Source of the DNA: Chersky-840 sp963810195
GTDB taxonomy: Bacteria; Actinomycetota; Acidimicrobiia; Acidimicrobiales; UBA8190
NCBI GenBank assembly: GCA_963810195.1
Contig: CAWEMO010000005.1
Location: 310,001 to 374,000, forward strand
Direction: 5' to 3'
Length of the DNA stretch: 64,000 nucleotides
The position numbers and the translations under genes are program-made. Positions 53,258 through 63,915 of this stretch are shown here, in pieces (the stretch's first letter is position 1; the number at the start of each line of letters is the position of its first letter). The notes beneath the pieces are model-generated. The model had not been told where the DNA came from. It was given only the letters and a program-made list of their open reading frames with translations, and searched no databases.

Positions 53258-53271
53258 ACTGATCCGTCAGT
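53258..53271. promoter_or_regulatory. Probable TetR operator 2
   Basis: ACTGATCCGTCAGT, centred between the divergent acyl-CoA dehydrogenase (start 53218) and thioesterase (start 53309), 38-53 bp from both. Differs from operator 1 only in the middle and one arm base. Confidence 0.65.
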
Positions 53272-53308
53272 CAGATGCGGCCCAGTGCAGCTTACGGGAG
53301 GCGAGCCG

Positions 53309-53764
53309 ATGGCCACCACCGACGAGCAGGGGCAGGCGCCGCTCGACGAGGATCGCCAGCTTCAGTTCCGCCGGGCCGTCCCCGCCGCCATGCTGAGCAC
53401 CCCGTACCTGTCGACGTTGGGAATCGTGTTCGACGAGTACGAGCCCGACCACGTCACGGCGCGCCTGGTCTTTCGTGAGGACCTCACCAACGACGGGGTC
53501 TCCTACCACGGCGGCGTGATCGCGGCCGCCATGGACACCGCGGGCGCCGCGGCGGCGTGGTCGAACCACGACTTCGCCAGGGGGACTCGTGCCTCGACGG
53601 TGGCGATGTCGGTGCAGTACGTCGGAGCCGCGAGGCGCAGCGACCTCCTTTGCCGGGCGCTCGTGGTGCGGCGCGCCCGGGAGCTGATCTTCACCGAGAT
53701 CACCGCGACCGACGAGGCAGGCGCACGCATCGCCCACGCCGTCCAGACCTACCGCATCGTGTGA
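53309..53764 (+). CDS. PaaI-family thioesterase
   Basis: A 151-residue hot-dog fold protein. SYHGGVIAAAMDTAGAAAAW holds the H-G-G and Asp of the active site, and TVAMSVQYVGAARRSDLLCR and HAVQTYRIV are typical strands. It likely hydrolyses an aromatic or short acyl-CoA. The ATG at 53309 follows GGGAGG at a good distance; a longer frame from 53285 lacks such support. It is divergent from the acyl-CoA dehydrogenase across the TetR operator. Confidence 0.9.
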   Translation: MATTDEQGQAPLDEDRQLQFRRAVPAAMLSTPYLSTLGIVFDEYEPDHVTARLVFREDLTNDGVSYHGGVIAAAMDTAGAAAAWSNHDFARGTRASTVAMSVQYVGAARRSDLLCRALVVRRARELIFTEITATDEAGARIAHAVQTYRIV

Positions 53765-53818
53765 CGCGCGGCGCTCGTCGGTGCCGCGCCGGGCCGATGC
53801 GTCCCCCGGCCGACGCGC

Positions 53819-54916
53819 TCAGCGCACCAGGTGGATGGGTGAGGCGGAGGGCTCTGCCACGACCGGCGCCGCGGCGGCCCCGCCTGCAGCCGGCGCGCGC
53901 GCCGGTTCGGAAGGCTCGGCCTCGAGGAGCTGGGCGCGCCGTTCGATCACGTCGGAGACGAACTCACGGCCGCGACGCAGATGCCGCAGGACGTCGGCCT
54001 GGCCCTGGGGGCGGGGGAGCATCCACGAATGGCCGCCCGGCACCCACACGACGTCGATGCCGGTGAGGTCCGCGAATTCGCGGGCGGTGTCGGGGCTGAC
54101 GATCCGGTCGAAGCAGCCCCACACCGGGAGGATGGGGATGCCGCGCGCCACGATCCGCTCGACTTCGGGGCGCAGGTCCATGGCCATGAGCATCGACCCC
54201 ACCGGGAGGGTGCGCCCCATGGAGCGAAGGTTGCGGCGCGCGTCGGGCCACAGGCCCCGGACCGTGGAGGCGAGCCGTCGCCCCACCAGCAGGTCGGGCG
54301 TGTCCAGGATGGCAGCCACCAGAAGGTCCGCCACCCCCGCCATGTCGGGCAGCACGGGGGCGAGCAACGACACGATCACGCCGCGCCGGTGCTTCCAGCC
54401 CGGCGTGGCGGCGCCGTCGCGGTAGACGATTCCGAGCACCCGCTCGGGATGGGCGTCCGCGAATTGCACGGCGACGGCCCCGCCCATGGAGTGCCCGAGC
54501 AACACGGCGCGTTCGGCCCCCACGTGGTCGAGCAGGTGGACGACGACGTCGGCGATCTCCCCGATGGTGACGCGCTCCCAGGGCAGCGGGTCGCTGCCGG
54601 CGAAACCCGGCAGGCTGGGGTTGAGCACGCGCCACCCGAGCGCCTCGGCCAGGTTGCTGCTCTCCCTCCAGTACATCCCCCCGCCGGCGAAGTACCCGTG
54701 GAGGTTGACCGCCCAGACGGGCTCGCTCCCCGGGCCTTCGGGCCCGTGGGCGCGGGTGTTGTCGGACGTGGCGTAGCGGACGCGCCGCCCGTCGACCATG
54801 TGCTTGTGGGGGATCATGCGCACCGGGCGTCGTAAGCCCAGCGCGAGGCCGGGCACGGGAGCCGGCGTGGCTCGGCCCGGTTCGTGACGACGCGAAGGGA
54901 GCGCGGAAGCATGCAT
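53819..54916 (-). CDS. Alpha/beta-fold hydrolase
   Basis: A 365-residue protein. Nucleophile Ser in LLGHSMGGAVAVQFA, Asp in WGCFDRIVSPDTA, His in VPGGHSWML; the oxyanion part is NLHGYFAGGGMYW. Substrate unknown. A proline/alanine-rich tail of about 60 residues follows the fold. The longest frame starts at 54916, but an ATG at 54817 (MIPHKHMVDGRRVRYA) fits the family better. Confidence 0.85.
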   Translation of the reverse strand: MHASALPSRRHEPGRATPAPVPGLALGLRRPVRMIPHKHMVDGRRVRYATSDNTRAHGPEGPGSEPVWAVNLHGYFAGGGMYWRESSNLAEALGWRVLNPSLPGFAGSDPLPWERVTIGEIADVVVHLLDHVGAERAVLLGHSMGGAVAVQFADAHPERVLGIVYRDGAATPGWKHRRGVIVSLLAPVLPDMAGVADLLVAAILDTPDLLVGRRLASTVRGLWPDARRNLRSMGRTLPVGSMLMAMDLRPEVERIVARGIPILPVWGCFDRIVSPDTAREFADLTGIDVVWVPGGHSWMLPRPQGQADVLRHLRRGREFVSDVIERRAQLLEAEPSEPARAPAAGGAAAAPVVAEPSASPIHLVR

Positions 54917-55107
54917 GGCGACGCGACGACCCTACCTCAGCTTCGCCCCCTACCCGCGGTACGTGGTTCACTGGGCACACACCGTCGCAGTAGTGGTCCG
55001 GCGCGGTCGGAGGCACGGGCGCTTTCGGAGGCGCCGGCACCGGCCCCGGGCACCGGCGCTCGGACCCAGCCCCGCGGTGGGCCGCGTGCCACGTAGCCTC
55101 GCCGTCC

Positions 55108-57792
55108 GTGGCCCCACCCCCGACGAGGTTGCGCCGTGCCGCTACCCAGGCCCGGGTCACGGCCCACGCCGTGCACCACCTCGGCCTCCCGACCGTCGGC
55201 CTGATCCTCGCCAACTCGGCGCGCCGGCACCTGCAGCGGACGAGCCCGGGGGCGGGGAGGCGCGTCGAGCACGGCGCGGTGACACCGGGTCGCCTCGAGC
55301 GCGTCGAGGTCTGGAACCCCCAGCCGGGCACCGCACAGTTCCACTTCGAACGGGCCCGGCTCGAGGTGTCGTTCCTGGCCGCCGACGTGGTGCGCGTGTC
55401 GTGGGGGCCCGGCCCCGATCCCGTGCCCTACGCCGTCACCGGGGACCTGTGCGGGCCCGTTCCCGAGGCCCAGGCGCATCCTCTCGACGTGCTGCGCGCC
55501 GACGGTGCGTGGGTGTTGCGCACCAGCGCGCTCGAGGTCACGGTGTCGCCCGACGGGTCGATGCGCACAGCGCGGCCCGGTGGCACCCTGCTGCGCCACG
55601 AGTCGGCCCCGGTCCGGATCGGACCGGGGTGGGAGCAGTCGTTCTCCATGCGCGCCGGCGAGCGCATGTGCGGGCTCGGCGAGCAGGCGTCGGGCGTCGA
55701 CCTGCGCGGTGGCACCTACACGTTGTGGAACACCGACCCCGGTGGTTCGTGGGGGCCGGGGCGCAACCCGCTCTACGCCGGGTTCCCCGTCGTCGTGTCG
55801 ACGCACCCCGACGGGGCCCTGCTCGCGTTCTACGAGAACTCGACCCGCGCCACCTTCCGCTTCGCAGAGCCCGGTGCGCCCGACACGGCGCGCGAAAGGG
55901 GCGACGCCGAGACGGCGACGGTGCGCTTCGGCGGTGGCGTGCTGCGCCGCTATCTCGTCGCCGGGTCCCTTCCCCGGCTCCTGGACCGCTACAGCGAGCT
56001 CACCGGGCGTCCCGCGCTGCCGCCGCGTTGGGCCCTCGGGTACCACCAGAGCCGGTGGGGATACCGGCGTGACGCCGACGTGCGTGCCATCACCGACGGG
56101 TTCGCGAACCTCGGCATCCCCCTGTCCGCAGTGCACCTCGACATCGACTACATGCGCGGCTTTCGCGTGTTCACGGTGGACCCAGACCGGTTCCCCGATC
56201 TCGGGCGCCTCGCCCGGGATGCCGCCGCGAAGGGCGCGCGCCTGGTCACCATCGTCGACGCCGGCGTGAAGATCGACCCCGACTACGAGGTGTTCCGCGA
56301 GGGCCGGGACGAGCACCGCTTCTGCGCTGACGGGCGTGGGCGCGTCGCCGAGGGTGTGGTGTGGCCCGGGCGCAGCGCCTTCCCCGACTTCACCGACCCC
56401 GGCACACGGTCGTGGTGGGCCGGGAAGTACCGGACGCTCACCGACGCCGGCGTGGCGGGGATCTGGCACGACATGAACGAGCCGACGTCGATCGCGCTGC
56501 TCGGGGACCCGACGCTGCCCACCACCACCCGGCACGACTTCGACGGCCGTGGCGGCGACCACGGCGAGGGCCACAACCTCTACGGGCTGCTCATGAACCG
56601 CGCCGGATACGAAGGACTGCGCGCCGCCCGACCGGGGCGCAGGCCCTTCATCGTGTCGCGCTCGGGGTGGGCGGGCATGCAGCGGTGGGCGTGGAACTGG
56701 ACCGGTGACGTCGCCTCGACGTGGGAGTCGATGCGCCAGCAGGTGGCCACCGTGGTCGGGCTCGGACTCTCGGGGGTGCCGTACTCGGGGTCCGACATCG
56801 GGGGTTTCAGCGGCGTGCCCGACGACGAGCTGTACCTGCGGTGGTTGCAGATGAGCGTGTTCATGCCGTACTGCCGGACACATTCGGTGCGGGGGGTCCC
56901 GCCGCGCGAGCCGTGGCGTTTCGCCGAGCCCACCCGACGCGCCGTGGCAGCGTGGATCCGTTTCCGCTACCGGCTCCTGCCGTACCTGTACACGCTGGCG
57001 CACCAGGCGAGCGAGAGCGGCGCACCCCTGGTCCGCCCCCTGTGGTGGCCGACCACCGACGCTTCCGGCACGGGCCAGGGCACGGCGGACGGACATGAAG
57101 CGGAGAGCGCGCTCGACGCGAGGAGCGCCCCGCTCGACGCGGATGACGCCTTCTTCCTGGGCGACGCGCTGGTGGTGGCCCCGGTCACCGAGCCCGGAGC
57201 GCGCCGGCGCGCCGTGACGCTGCCCCCCGGTGGCTGGGCGAGCCTGTGGGGGGACGGGCATGCCGAGGGCACACCGGCCGACGCGCCGCTCGAGCGCATC
57301 CCCGTGTTCGCCCGGGCCGGCTCGGTCGTCCCCCTCGACGACGGGTGGGCCGACCCCGCGGGGCCGTGCCGCCTCGAGGGCGACGTCGGGCTCGGGGGCT
57401 CGTCCCCGTGCGCGTTGGGACTCGACCACGCGCCGAGACTGCTGGCCCTGCACTGCTGGGCCGATGAGGAGGGTGCGGCCCAGGGTCTGTGTGTCGATGA
57501 CGCCGGGGACGGGGACGGCCCGCAGCGTCGCGACGTGCTGCGCGTGGAAGGGGCGGTGCCGTCCGGGACGGGCCGGTGGACATGGGAGCGCTCGGGTGAA
57601 TTCTCGTCGCCCGCGGCGGTGCGGATGGTGCTGCACGGGCTCCACGCGCAGCGCGCCGTGGCCGACGGGGTCGAGGTCCCCGTGTCGGGGAACGTCGTCG
57701 AGTGTCCACCGTTCACGGAGCTGACCATGGAGGGGCTGCGTGCTGCCCCTTCGGGACGCGAGCCCGGGGCCGGGCCCGTGCCTGGGACCTGA
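55108..57792 (+). CDS. Glycoside hydrolase family 31 (alpha-glucosidase-like)
   Basis: An 894-residue enzyme. A beta-sandwich N-domain (about 55-300) precedes the barrel. The nucleophile is Asp455 in IWHDMNEP and the acid/base is Asp534 in WTGDVAST, both conserved for GH31; PYSGSDIGGF and RPLWW further support this. It acts on alpha-glucosides or alpha-xylosides. There is no signal peptide, so it is cytoplasmic, perhaps degrading storage or imported oligosaccharides. The start is a GTG at 55108 with a weak ribosome site. Confidence 0.92.
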   Translation: MAPPPTRLRRAATQARVTAHAVHHLGLPTVGLILANSARRHLQRTSPGAGRRVEHGAVTPGRLERVEVWNPQPGTAQFHFERARLEVSFLAADVVRVSWGPGPDPVPYAVTGDLCGPVPEAQAHPLDVLRADGAWVLRTSALEVTVSPDGSMRTARPGGTLLRHESAPVRIGPGWEQSFSMRAGERMCGLGEQASGVDLRGGTYTLWNTDPGGSWGPGRNPLYAGFPVVVSTHPDGALLAFYENSTRATFRFAEPGAPDTARERGDAETATVRFGGGVLRRYLVAGSLPRLLDRYSELTGRPALPPRWALGYHQSRWGYRRDADVRAITDGFANLGIPLSAVHLDIDYMRGFRVFTVDPDRFPDLGRLARDAAAKGARLVTIVDAGVKIDPDYEVFREGRDEHRFCADGRGRVAEGVVWPGRSAFPDFTDPGTRSWWAGKYRTLTDAGVAGIWHDMNEPTSIALLGDPTLPTTTRHDFDGRGGDHGEGHNLYGLLMNRAGYEGLRAARPGRRPFIVSRSGWAGMQRWAWNWTGDVASTWESMRQQVATVVGLGLSGVPYSGSDIGGFSGVPDDELYLRWLQMSVFMPYCRTHSVRGVPPREPWRFAEPTRRAVAAWIRFRYRLLPYLYTLAHQASESGAPLVRPLWWPTTDASGTGQGTADGHEAESALDARSAPLDADDAFFLGDALVVAPVTEPGARRRAVTLPPGGWASLWGDGHAEGTPADAPLERIPVFARAGSVVPLDDGWADPAGPCRLEGDVGLGGSSPCALGLDHAPRLLALHCWADEEGAAQGLCVDDAGDGDGPQRRDVLRVEGAVPSGTGRWTWERSGEFSSPAAVRMVLHGLHAQRAVADGVEVPVSGNVVECPPFTELTMEGLRAAPSGREPGAGPVPGT

Positions 57793-57825
57793 CCCGTGCC
57801 CGGGGCCTGAGGCGGCGGCCGGGTC

Positions 57826-58458
57826 GTGCGACGCCGGGCCCGACGTGCCGCGCGCCGCGACCGAGTGCTGGTCCCTGCCGAACAGGTCGAGCACGAAGGT
57901 GTGGTGCTGCGGCGCCTGAGCGTGGACGACGCGCCCGCGCTGTCGCGCGCCGCGACCGAGAGCCTCGAGCACCTGCGGCCGTGGATGCCGTGGGCGACAC
58001 CCGACGGCGTCTCGCTCGCGACGCAACACGAGCGGCTCATGGGCCCGGCCACCACGTGGAACTCGGGCAGCGGCTACGAATACGGCATCTTCCTCCCCGA
58101 CGGGACGCTGGTGGGCGGGTGTGGGCTGCACCGCCGCATCGGGCCGAGCGCCCTGGAGATCGGCTACTGGGTGCACGTGGGCCACGTCCGGCGCGGCATC
58201 GCCACCGCGGCCGCCGGCGCCCTCACCGCCGAGGGGTTCGGGCTGCGCGGCGTCGAGCGCATGGAGATCCGTTGCGACGAGGCCAACGTGGCCAGCGCCT
58301 CGGTGCCACCCAAGTTGGGCTACCGGCTCACGGGGCGCCTCGAGCACGAGCCCGAAGCGCCCGGCGAGATCGGGACGCGCTTGATCTGGGTGCTCTACCG
58401 CCGCGAGTGGGAGGCGCGTGCCTCGCAGGCGGAACAGCCGTCGCCGCCCGTAGATTGA
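57826..58458 (+). CDS. GNAT acetyltransferase, RimJ/RimL-like
   Basis: A 210-residue protein. VVLRRLSVDDAPALSRAATE opens the domain; ALEIGYWVHVGHVRRGIATA supplies the R/Q-x-x-G-x-A acetyl-CoA loop; ERMEIRCDEANVASASVPPK, LGYRLTGRL match RimJ/RimL proteins, which acetylate N-termini of ribosomal proteins or small amines. The GTG at 57826 gives an Arg-rich leader; later GTG codons before VEHEGVVL are possible starts. Confidence 0.85.
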   Translation: MRRRARRAARRDRVLVPAEQVEHEGVVLRRLSVDDAPALSRAATESLEHLRPWMPWATPDGVSLATQHERLMGPATTWNSGSGYEYGIFLPDGTLVGGCGLHRRIGPSALEIGYWVHVGHVRRGIATAAAGALTAEGFGLRGVERMEIRCDEANVASASVPPKLGYRLTGRLEHEPEAPGEIGTRLIWVLYRREWEARASQAEQPSPPVD

Positions 58459-58462
58459 GCCC

Positions 58463-59590
58463 ATGGCCGACGACGACCCCCGACCACACGAGACCTCGGT
58501 CCCGGCGCCGCTCACCGCCGCGGTGTTCCACGAGCTCGTCGACGAGCTGCGCGCGCTCGAAGGCCGCCTCTTCCTCCCCGACGTCCCCCTCGACGAGCTG
58601 AGCGTCCTCGAGGGCTACAAATGGATCTTCTCCATCCTGGCCGTCGGCCTCGACGCCCAGGTGTGGGCGGACCCGGCGCGCCCGCGCTTCGTCGACATCG
58701 TCGGGCCGTACCGCAAATGGGGTGGCGACAACGCGGACGCCTACTACCAGTACGCGCCACTGGACCCCGGGCGGACGTACGTGGTCACAGGGCGCAAGGG
58801 TGACGCCGACTACCTCTCGCTCACCGTGTACGGGGGACCGTCCGACGGCCGGTACTCCGAGCGCATCGTGGGCACGGTCAACGACCGGGCCCTCGACATC
58901 GCCGAGGACGGCACCTTCTCGGTGGTGCTCAGCCCCGAGCCCCACGACGGCGCGTGGATCGAGCTCGCGCCGGACGCCGTGTGCGCCATCACGCGCGACT
59001 ATCTGGCTGACCCGGTCGGGGGACGTCGCGCCCAGTGGCACATCGAGGCGCTCGACCCGCCCCCGACGCGGCGCGAGGACGACGCCGATCTCGCCCGCCG
59101 GTTCCGGGCCGCGCTCACGTGGGTCCGGGACCAGGCGCGCATCGTGCCCATCCCGCTCGGCACACCCAACACGGTCGACGAGCCCTACGGGGTTCCCAGC
59201 CAGACCTTCGGCTGGGCGGCGGGCGACGCCGCCTACGCCATGGGCTCCTACCAGCTCGACGAGGACGAGGCGCTCGTCATCGAGGGCCGGTCGCCGGCGT
59301 GCGCCTTCTGGAACGTGTGCCTGTGGAATCAATTTCTCCACACCTACGACTACGCGTACGAGCGCGTCACCCTCAACGGCGACCAGGCCGTGTACGAGCC
59401 TGACGGTTCGTGGCGCCTGGTCGTGGCACGCCGGGACCCGGGCCACCTCAACTGGATCTCGACCGCAGGCCACTCCCGGGGCCGGATCTGGTTCCGTTGG
59501 TTCCTTCCCGACGCGACCCCGTCGCGCCCGACCACGCGCGTCGTCCCCCTGTCCGAGCTCCGGGCCGAGGTGGCCGGGCCGGGATCGTGA
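58463..59590 (+). CDS. DUF1214 family protein
   Basis: A 375-residue soluble protein. The C-terminal part (CAFWNVCLWNQFLHTYDYAY; WISTAGHSRGRIWFRWFLPD) is the DUF1214 signature, and the middle is beta-rich. In actinobacteria such genes often sit near sulfotransferase-like and lipid-modifying genes, as here: the next gene overlaps it by 4 bp. Biochemical activity is unknown. Confidence 0.85.
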   Translation: MADDDPRPHETSVPAPLTAAVFHELVDELRALEGRLFLPDVPLDELSVLEGYKWIFSILAVGLDAQVWADPARPRFVDIVGPYRKWGGDNADAYYQYAPLDPGRTYVVTGRKGDADYLSLTVYGGPSDGRYSERIVGTVNDRALDIAEDGTFSVVLSPEPHDGAWIELAPDAVCAITRDYLADPVGGRRAQWHIEALDPPPTRREDDADLARRFRAALTWVRDQARIVPIPLGTPNTVDEPYGVPSQTFGWAAGDAAYAMGSYQLDEDEALVIEGRSPACAFWNVCLWNQFLHTYDYAYERVTLNGDQAVYEPDGSWRLVVARRDPGHLNWISTAGHSRGRIWFRWFLPDATPSRPTTRVVPLSELRAEVAGPGS

Positions 59591-60858
59591 GCACCCGTCC
59601 GGCCCCGGTCGTCCTCGACGACCTCGCCCAGCCCCGCTTCTCCCCCGAGATCGAGGCGCTGCGCGCCAGCCTCGTCGACCTCGCGCCGACGTGCCCGCTC
59701 GAGCCCGAGGCGCTGGCGGCGGCGGCGATCGGGCAGACGGGGCTCAGCGACTTCGGGGACGGCGCGTACCGAGCTCGACTCGAGATCCTGTGCGCGGCGC
59801 TTCGCTCGGAAGCCGGCCTGAGCCCCTCGGGCGTGGTGAGCTGGTACAGCCAGCTGCTCCAGCTGCTCAAGAACCGCCTCCTGGTCCAGGACCTCCTGAA
59901 CCGGCACCCCGAGATCCACGACGTGCGCATCGAGCGTCCCATCATCATCTGCGGCCTGCCCCGCACCGGCACCACGCACCTCCACAACCTCATCAGCGCC
60001 GATCCCACCCTGCGCTCGCTTCCCTACTGGGAGAGCCTCGAGCCTGTGCTCGCCGACTCCGAGCGACCGGGACCAGGCGATCCCGACCCGCGACTGGGTC
60101 GCACCGCCTTCGCGCTCGACGTGATCAACCAGGCCCTGCCGTACTTCAACCGCATGCACGAGATGACGGTGGACCACGTCCACGAGGAGATCCAGCTCCT
60201 GGCCATGGACTTCTCCACCATGTTCTTCGAGACCCAGGCGCTCATGCCGTCGTGGCGCGACCACTTCAAAGCCGAGGACCAGACCCCGTCCTACGAGTAC
60301 CTGCGCACCGTGTTGCAGGTCCTGCAGTGGCTGCGGGGCGGCACGCGCTGGGTTCTCAAGTCCCCCCAGCACCTCGAGCAGTTCGGGCCGCTCGTGTCGA
60401 CGTTCCCCGACGCCACCTTCGTCGTCACCCACCGGGACCCGGCGTCGGTGACGGTGTCTCTCGCCACCATGATCGCCTACACCGCCCGCATGGCCTTCGA
60501 CCGTGTCGACCCCGTCGCCATCGGCCGCTACTGGTCGGCGCGCTGCGAGGACCTGTTCCTCGCCTGTGCCGCGGAGCGCGCCCTGCTCCCGGCGCAGCGT
60601 TCGGTCGACGTCGTGTTCCACGAGTTCATGGCGGCCGACATCGCCACGGTCGAGAGGATCTACGCGGTGGCGGACCATCCCTTCACCGACCGGACGCGCC
60701 GCGCCATGGACGCGTTCATGGCCGCCCATCCGCGGGGACGCCACGGCACCATCGTGTACCGGCCCGAGGAGTTCGGCATCGACCGCGCCGAACGTCACCG
60801 CGCCCTGGAGTCCTACATGGCGCGCTTCGGCGTCGAGAAGGAGGAACGGCACTCCTGA
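59587..60858 (+). CDS. Sulfotransferase family protein
   Basis: A 423-residue protein. The 5' phosphosulfate-binding loop is CGLPRTGTTHLHNLI (about 120-134). The 3' phosphate-binding Arg/Ser are probably in FVVTHRDPASVTVSL, and WVLKSPQHLEQF is typical of this actinobacterial group. It would move sulfate from PAPS to a hydroxyl group, perhaps on a lipid or sterol. GTG start overlaps the DUF1214 stop, indicating a shared task. Confidence 0.88.
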   Translation: MSTRPAPVVLDDLAQPRFSPEIEALRASLVDLAPTCPLEPEALAAAAIGQTGLSDFGDGAYRARLEILCAALRSEAGLSPSGVVSWYSQLLQLLKNRLLVQDLLNRHPEIHDVRIERPIIICGLPRTGTTHLHNLISADPTLRSLPYWESLEPVLADSERPGPGDPDPRLGRTAFALDVINQALPYFNRMHEMTVDHVHEEIQLLAMDFSTMFFETQALMPSWRDHFKAEDQTPSYEYLRTVLQVLQWLRGGTRWVLKSPQHLEQFGPLVSTFPDATFVVTHRDPASVTVSLATMIAYTARMAFDRVDPVAIGRYWSARCEDLFLACAAERALLPAQRSVDVVFHEFMAADIATVERIYAVADHPFTDRTRRAMDAFMAAHPRGRHGTIVYRPEEFGIDRAERHRALESYMARFGVEKEERHS

Positions 60859-60994
60859 AGTCGCCGGTGCCGCGTGGCCGCGGTGCCGCGTGGCCGCGTG
60901 GCTGCGTGGCCGCGAGACCTTCCACCTGCCGGAGGGTGCCGGAAGGAGGCTCGTGGGCGATGTCGGTGCTCCTCCGGGAAAGCGCGACTGACCC

Positions 60995-61197
60995 GTGGAC
61001 GGGTGTTGGGTGCCGGGGTGCCGGGGCGAGCACGACGGGTACCTGCACCCCGTGCACAACTGCAAGCCGCCGTCTCCCCTCGACGTCTGTGAAGGCGCGA
61101 CGTGGGCGTGCCCCGTCGCCGACGGCCCCAAGACGTGGCGGGTCACGCACAACGGCCGTCCGGGCGGATGGGGCTGGGAGCTGTTCGAGCTCGTCGT

Positions 61198-61201
<4 letters not shown>
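60995..61201 (+). CDS. Small Cys/His protein (68 aa), putative zinc-binding
   Basis: GTG start. It reads VDGCWVPGCRGEHDGYLHPV, then HNC, a later VCEGATWACP and a Trp-rich end (GRPGGWGWELFELVV). Two C-x-x-x-x-C/H-like clusters and aromatic spacing suggest a zinc ribbon. There is no strong ribosome site. Its stop overlaps the convergent SulP stop within CTAG. The 136 bp before it hold only short gccgcgtggc repeats (60868-60915). Family not recognised. Confidence 0.5.
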
Positions 61202-62985
<1,784 letters not shown>

Positions 62986-63016
62986 CGCTCCCCACCCCCT
63001 TCCCCGGGCCGGCCCG

Positions 63017-63319
63017 CTACGGGTCCAGGTCGAGCCAGTGTCGCACGCTCGAGACCACGGTGACCTCGGGATGCGACCACACGAACCGTTCCACCCGGTC
63101 GAGGATCGCCTCCACGTGGCCGGCGTCGGGCGCCACGGCGCTGAACCCGAGCCCCGCTCGCTGCCACAGGTCGTGGTGCGCCACCTCTGAAGCCGACACG
63201 CCGTAACGCCGCCGGGCCGTGTCGACGAGATGGCGCACCACGGCGCGCTTTTCCTTGAGCGAGTGGCTGGCGCCGATGTGGAGCTCCATCTCGAGGGCGG
63301 CGACATGCATGGTGCTCAC
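63017..63319 (-). CDS. DUF503 family protein (YlxP-like)
   Basis: A 100-residue protein with the family pattern HVAALEMELHIGASHSLKEK, RAVVRHLVDTARRRYGVSAS, then EVAHHDLWQRAGLGFSAVAP and VSSVRHWLDLDP. Small alpha/beta protein of the same family as Bacillus YlxP, found near ribosome-maturation genes in other genomes; function not settled. Starts GTG 63319 or ATG 63310. Confidence 0.9.
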   Translation of the reverse strand: MSTMHVAALEMELHIGASHSLKEKRAVVRHLVDTARRRYGVSASEVAHHDLWQRAGLGFSAVAPDAGHVEAILDRVERFVWSHPEVTVVSSVRHWLDLDP

Positions 63320-63332
63320 GGCGCGATGGAGG

Positions 63333-63734
63333 CTACCGGGGCGCGGGCCGGGTCGCCGGAGACTCGCCGGAGACTCGCCGGAGACTCGCCGGAGACGTCG
63401 CCGCCGGAGCTCGTGGTTTCATCCTTGGATGCATGGGGCGAATCCCGCATCGTGGCCCGGACCGGTGATGATCCCACTCCCCGACGTCATCGCAGCTGCA
63501 GCTGATCGCCTGGCCATGGCAGACAGGGCATTGCTCGACGTCGCAACCATGGTGATGGATGCCTCCGGGGGGTGTGCCACAGTCGGGGCACGCGAAGTTC
63601 GTCGGCGCCCGTCCAAAACGCCTCTCCCTGCCCCAGGGCAGCGGCTCGTAGACCTTGGCGCCGATGATCAACGGGTCAGTGTTGCAGCTGACCCTGAAAC
63701 GCATCTCTCGCTTGCACAGTGGACACACAGCCAC
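63333..63734 (-). CDS. Cysteine/histidine-rich zinc-ribbon protein
   Basis: A 133-residue protein. The GTG at 63734 is preceded by GAGGAGG, the best ribosome site in this stretch. CPLCKREMRF, then ACPDCGTPPGGIHHHGCDVE, QCPVCHGQAISCSC give four C-x-x-C-like clusters, as in a widespread group of small actinobacterial proteins with an HH-x-GCD-x-E-x-CP motif. Cytoplasmic, metal-binding (inferred); role unknown. The last 30 residues are low complexity and partly coded by an 11-bp repeat (gagactcgccg, near 63356-63393). Confidence 0.75.
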   Translation of the reverse strand: MAVCPLCKREMRFRVSCNTDPLIIGAKVYEPLPWGRERRFGRAPTNFACPDCGTPPGGIHHHGCDVEQCPVCHGQAISCSCDDVGEWDHHRSGPRCGIRPMHPRMKPRAPAATSPASLRRVSGESPATRPAPR

Positions 63735-63780
63735 GGGAGAGCCTCCTCGCGTCGATGACGGACAGTTGACGATGTCTAGT

Positions 63781-63915
63781 GAACGATGGATAACTGAACG
63801 ATGGGCAGCTGAACGATGGGCAGCTGAACGATGGGCAGCTGAACGATGGGCAGCTGAACGATGGGCAGCTGAACGATGGGCAGCTGAACGATGGGCAGCT
63901 GAACGATGGGCGATC
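63781..63915. repeat. 15-bp tandem repeat upstream of the zinc-ribbon gene
   Basis: Seven perfect copies of gaacgatgggcagct (63796-63900) with one degenerate copy on each side. It starts 47 bp upstream of the zinc-ribbon start at 63734 and could hold or space its promoter. Nothing else is seen from 63735 to the window end. Confidence 0.93.

Noticed and set aside
63781..63915. Regular repeats near the right end as a possible CRISPR array
   Set aside because: The 15-bp units are directly adjacent with no spacers and there are no cas genes.
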